Positions 5,172-6,302 of a stretch of DNA of 6,302 bases are shown here, one piece after another. A program made the position numbers and the translations under genes. Numbering within the stretch: position 1 is the first letter of the stretch; the number at the start of each line of letters is the position of its first letter. Source of the stretch: Erysipelotrichia bacterium (lineage in GTDB: Bacteria > Bacillota_I > Bacilli_A > Erysipelotrichales > Erysipelotrichaceae); NCBI GenBank assembly GCA_009929095.1, contig SABF01000090.1:1-6302 (forward strand), written 5' to 3'. The notes beneath the pieces are model-generated. The model saw only the letters and a program-made list of their open reading frames with translations, was not told the origin of the DNA and ran no database searches.

Positions 5172-6086
5172 ATGGTCAGTATGGATGCACTGATACATAC
5201 TTTATTGAAAATAGCGATCTATCTTTTAATCGGATTCATCTGCAAGAAAGCCAAATGGATTACTGATGAAGCAGAACGCAGCCTAACTAATCTGATTCTG
5301 TATATCTTTATGAGTGGCACTGTTATCTATTCATTTGCCACTGAGCTGAACCTCCGCAATCTTTCGAACTATTTCGGAATTCTGCTGATTGCTGCAGGCG
5401 TTGAGATATTCTCTCTTTTACTGGCAAGTTTTATTTATCGGCCATTTGCAAAAGAGAAACAAAAAGCTCTCCGATATGGGACAGTTGTCAGCAATGGCGG
5501 AATGATCGGTCTTCCGATTATTCAGAGTCTGTTCGGTACTGCTGGTGCACTGATCACCAATATATATCTTGTTCCGCAGAGAATCTTTATCTATACAGAA
5601 GCGGAACGAATATTCAATCCTGACTACAAAAGCAGTTTAAAAGGATTTATGAAAAGTCTGTTCATCAACCCAATTACTTTTTCCATGCTTATAGGATTGC
5701 TACCGTCATTATTTAACTTTGAATACCCTGCGTTTATTCTCGGTGTGTGTGATTCACTCGGGAAATGCACTGCACCTGTATCACTGATTATTGTCGGTTC
5801 CATTCTTGCCAATACGACGCTGGCTCAGAAGATTGACTGGTCAGTTCTTGCCGGCTGTGCAGTTCGATTGCTGCTGATTCCAATTACTGTATTATGTGCA
5901 ACCCGTATAATCGGATTTGATTCCATTCTGAGCATCATCGTTGCATTGCTTTCAGGCATGCCGATGGCATCAACAACTGCTCTGATGTCACAGAAATATC
6001 ACCAAGATGCATCATATGCTTCCCGCTGTGTATTTACTTCTACAGTGCTGTCACTATTTACAATTCCAATTATCCTGTTTTTATAG
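5172..6086 (+). CDS. AEC (auxin efflux carrier) family transporter
   Basis: This is a membrane permease of the AEC family, whose bacterial members move organic acids such as malate or malonate. The 304-residue length and about ten hydrophobic helices are typical. Family marks are TDEAERSLTNLILYI (about 31-45), VSNGGMIGLPIIQSLFG (106-122), INPITFSMLIGLLPSL (about 165-180) and the C-terminal block MPMASTTALMSQKYHQDASYASR (263-285), followed by STVLSLFTIPI. The start is fixed by a GGGAGGA site (5157-5163) eight bases upstream; an in-frame ATG three codons later is a weaker choice. It is divergent from the PTS operon across a 208-bp control region, so shared regulation is possible, but a shared substrate is not shown. 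A stem-loop follows directly after its stop. Confidence 0.93.
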   Translation: MVSMDALIHTLLKIAIYLLIGFICKKAKWITDEAERSLTNLILYIFMSGTVIYSFATELNLRNLSNYFGILLIAAGVEIFSLLLASFIYRPFAKEKQKALRYGTVVSNGGMIGLPIIQSLFGTAGALITNIYLVPQRIFIYTEAERIFNPDYKSSLKGFMKSLFINPITFSMLIGLLPSLFNFEYPAFILGVCDSLGKCTAPVSLIIVGSILANTTLAQKIDWSVLAGCAVRLLLIPITVLCATRIIGFDSILSIIVALLSGMPMASTTALMSQKYHQDASYASRCVFTSTVLSLFTIPIILFL

Positions 6087-6088
6087 AA

Positions 6089-6130
6089 AATCCTGTCATT
6101 GCGGCTGATTAGTTCAGTCATGACAGGATT
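6089..6130. terminator. Stem-loop between the AEC gene and the converging right-edge gene
   Basis: The 11-bp arms AATCCTGTCAT (6089-6099) and ATGACAGGATT (6120-6130) are exact complements. The 20-nt loop holds a smaller CTGA/TCAG stem (6104-6107 with 6114-6117). On the minus strand the stem is followed by a short run reading TTTTCTAT, counting two stem bases; on the plus strand by ATTGATTATC. It sits between two convergent genes and probably serves both, better for the minus-strand one. The left arm begins two bases after the AEC stop codon. Confidence 0.65.
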
Positions 6131-6159
6131 ATTGATTATCTGATATACCGCAGATCAAT

Positions 6160-6302
6160 TCAGTTTACCTTGCTCAGTTCAAAGCTGATCTTCCAGTCTC
6201 TGCCGGTGTCTACGCCATACTTCGCCATGAAGTTTTCCTGATTGCAGTCCAAACACAGATAAAGAGAAGATCCGCAATAGAGTACAGGTTCTCCCTTCTT
6301 TA
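6160..6302 (-). CDS. Unrecognised protein, C-terminal 46 residues (5' end outside window)
   Basis: A minus-strand frame is open from the right edge to the TGA at 6160-6162 (first whole codon at 6298-6300). I do not recognise the family. The fragment contains three Cys residues in YCGSSLYLCLDC (about 8-19), the last two forming a CLDC (C-x-x-C) pair, then a mixed segment GVDTGRDWKISFELSKVN with no membrane helix. A zinc-binding or disulfide role for the Cys residues is only a guess. That it is a real gene end is supported by the other two minus-strand frames carrying stops, by fairly normal codon use, and by a stem-loop placed 29 bases after the stop in the right orientation. Confidence 0.6.
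   Translation of the reverse strand, partial: KKGEPVLYCGSSLYLCLDCNQENFMAKYGVDTGRDWKISFELSKVN

Noticed and set aside
1..6302. Defence system, CRISPR array, toxin-antitoxin pair, tRNA, insertion sequence or riboswitch
   Set aside because: I saw no repeat-spacer pattern, no transposase or nuclease motifs, no tRNA-like clover and no known riboswitch core. All intergenic gaps are under 210 bases.

Overview
The window looks like chromosomal DNA from a low-to-moderate GC member of the Bacillota. Genes carry strong purine-rich ribosome binding sites, and a CcpA-type cre motif precedes a mannose-class PTS operon. The MATE and AEC transporters also resemble Firmicute versions. A gut Erysipelotrichia or Clostridia relative is plausible, but the sequence does not settle the genus. 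There are no RNA genes, CRISPR arrays, insertion sequences or phage genes.

Layout from left to right. (1) About 1-732, minus: the N-terminal half of a MATE-family multidrug/Na+ antiporter, cut by the left edge. (2) 865-1434, plus: a small protein with two membrane helices and a predicted PH-like (YcxB/bPH-type) soluble tail. (3) 1354-2256, minus: a 300-residue membrane protein that I read as a degenerate M28-type (aminopeptidase-like) protein. It converges on the previous gene with an 81-bp tail-to-tail overlap. (4) 2322-2352: a perfect 14-bp-arm hairpin just after the PTS operon. (5) 2369-4963, minus: a complete four-gene mannose/fructose/sorbose-class PTS permease, transcribed IIA, IIB, IIC, IID. 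(6) 4964-5171: a 208-bp divergent control region with a probable sigma-A promoter, a cre site and a 22-bp dyad. (7) 5172-6086, plus: an AEC (auxin efflux carrier) family permease. (8) 6089-6130: a stem-loop. (9) 6160-6302, minus: the last 46 codons of an unrecognised gene, cut by the right edge.

The PTS block is the functional core. IIA (His9) should take phosphate from HPr and pass it to IIB (His13). IIB phosphorylates a sugar as it enters through the IIC/IID membrane pair. No catabolic enzyme or PRD-type activator lies in the window, so the substrate cannot be named. The cre site implies catabolite repression by CcpA. The divergent AEC permease shares the control region and may be co-regulated, perhaps by a factor binding the 22-bp dyad.

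Most of the window is ordinary, and I see no clear previously undescribed system. The most interesting points are the apparently inactivated M28-like protein, the convergent overlap with an in-phase A7 slippery run, and a 21-nt motif found at the cre site and again, inverted, in the IIB-IIC gap.
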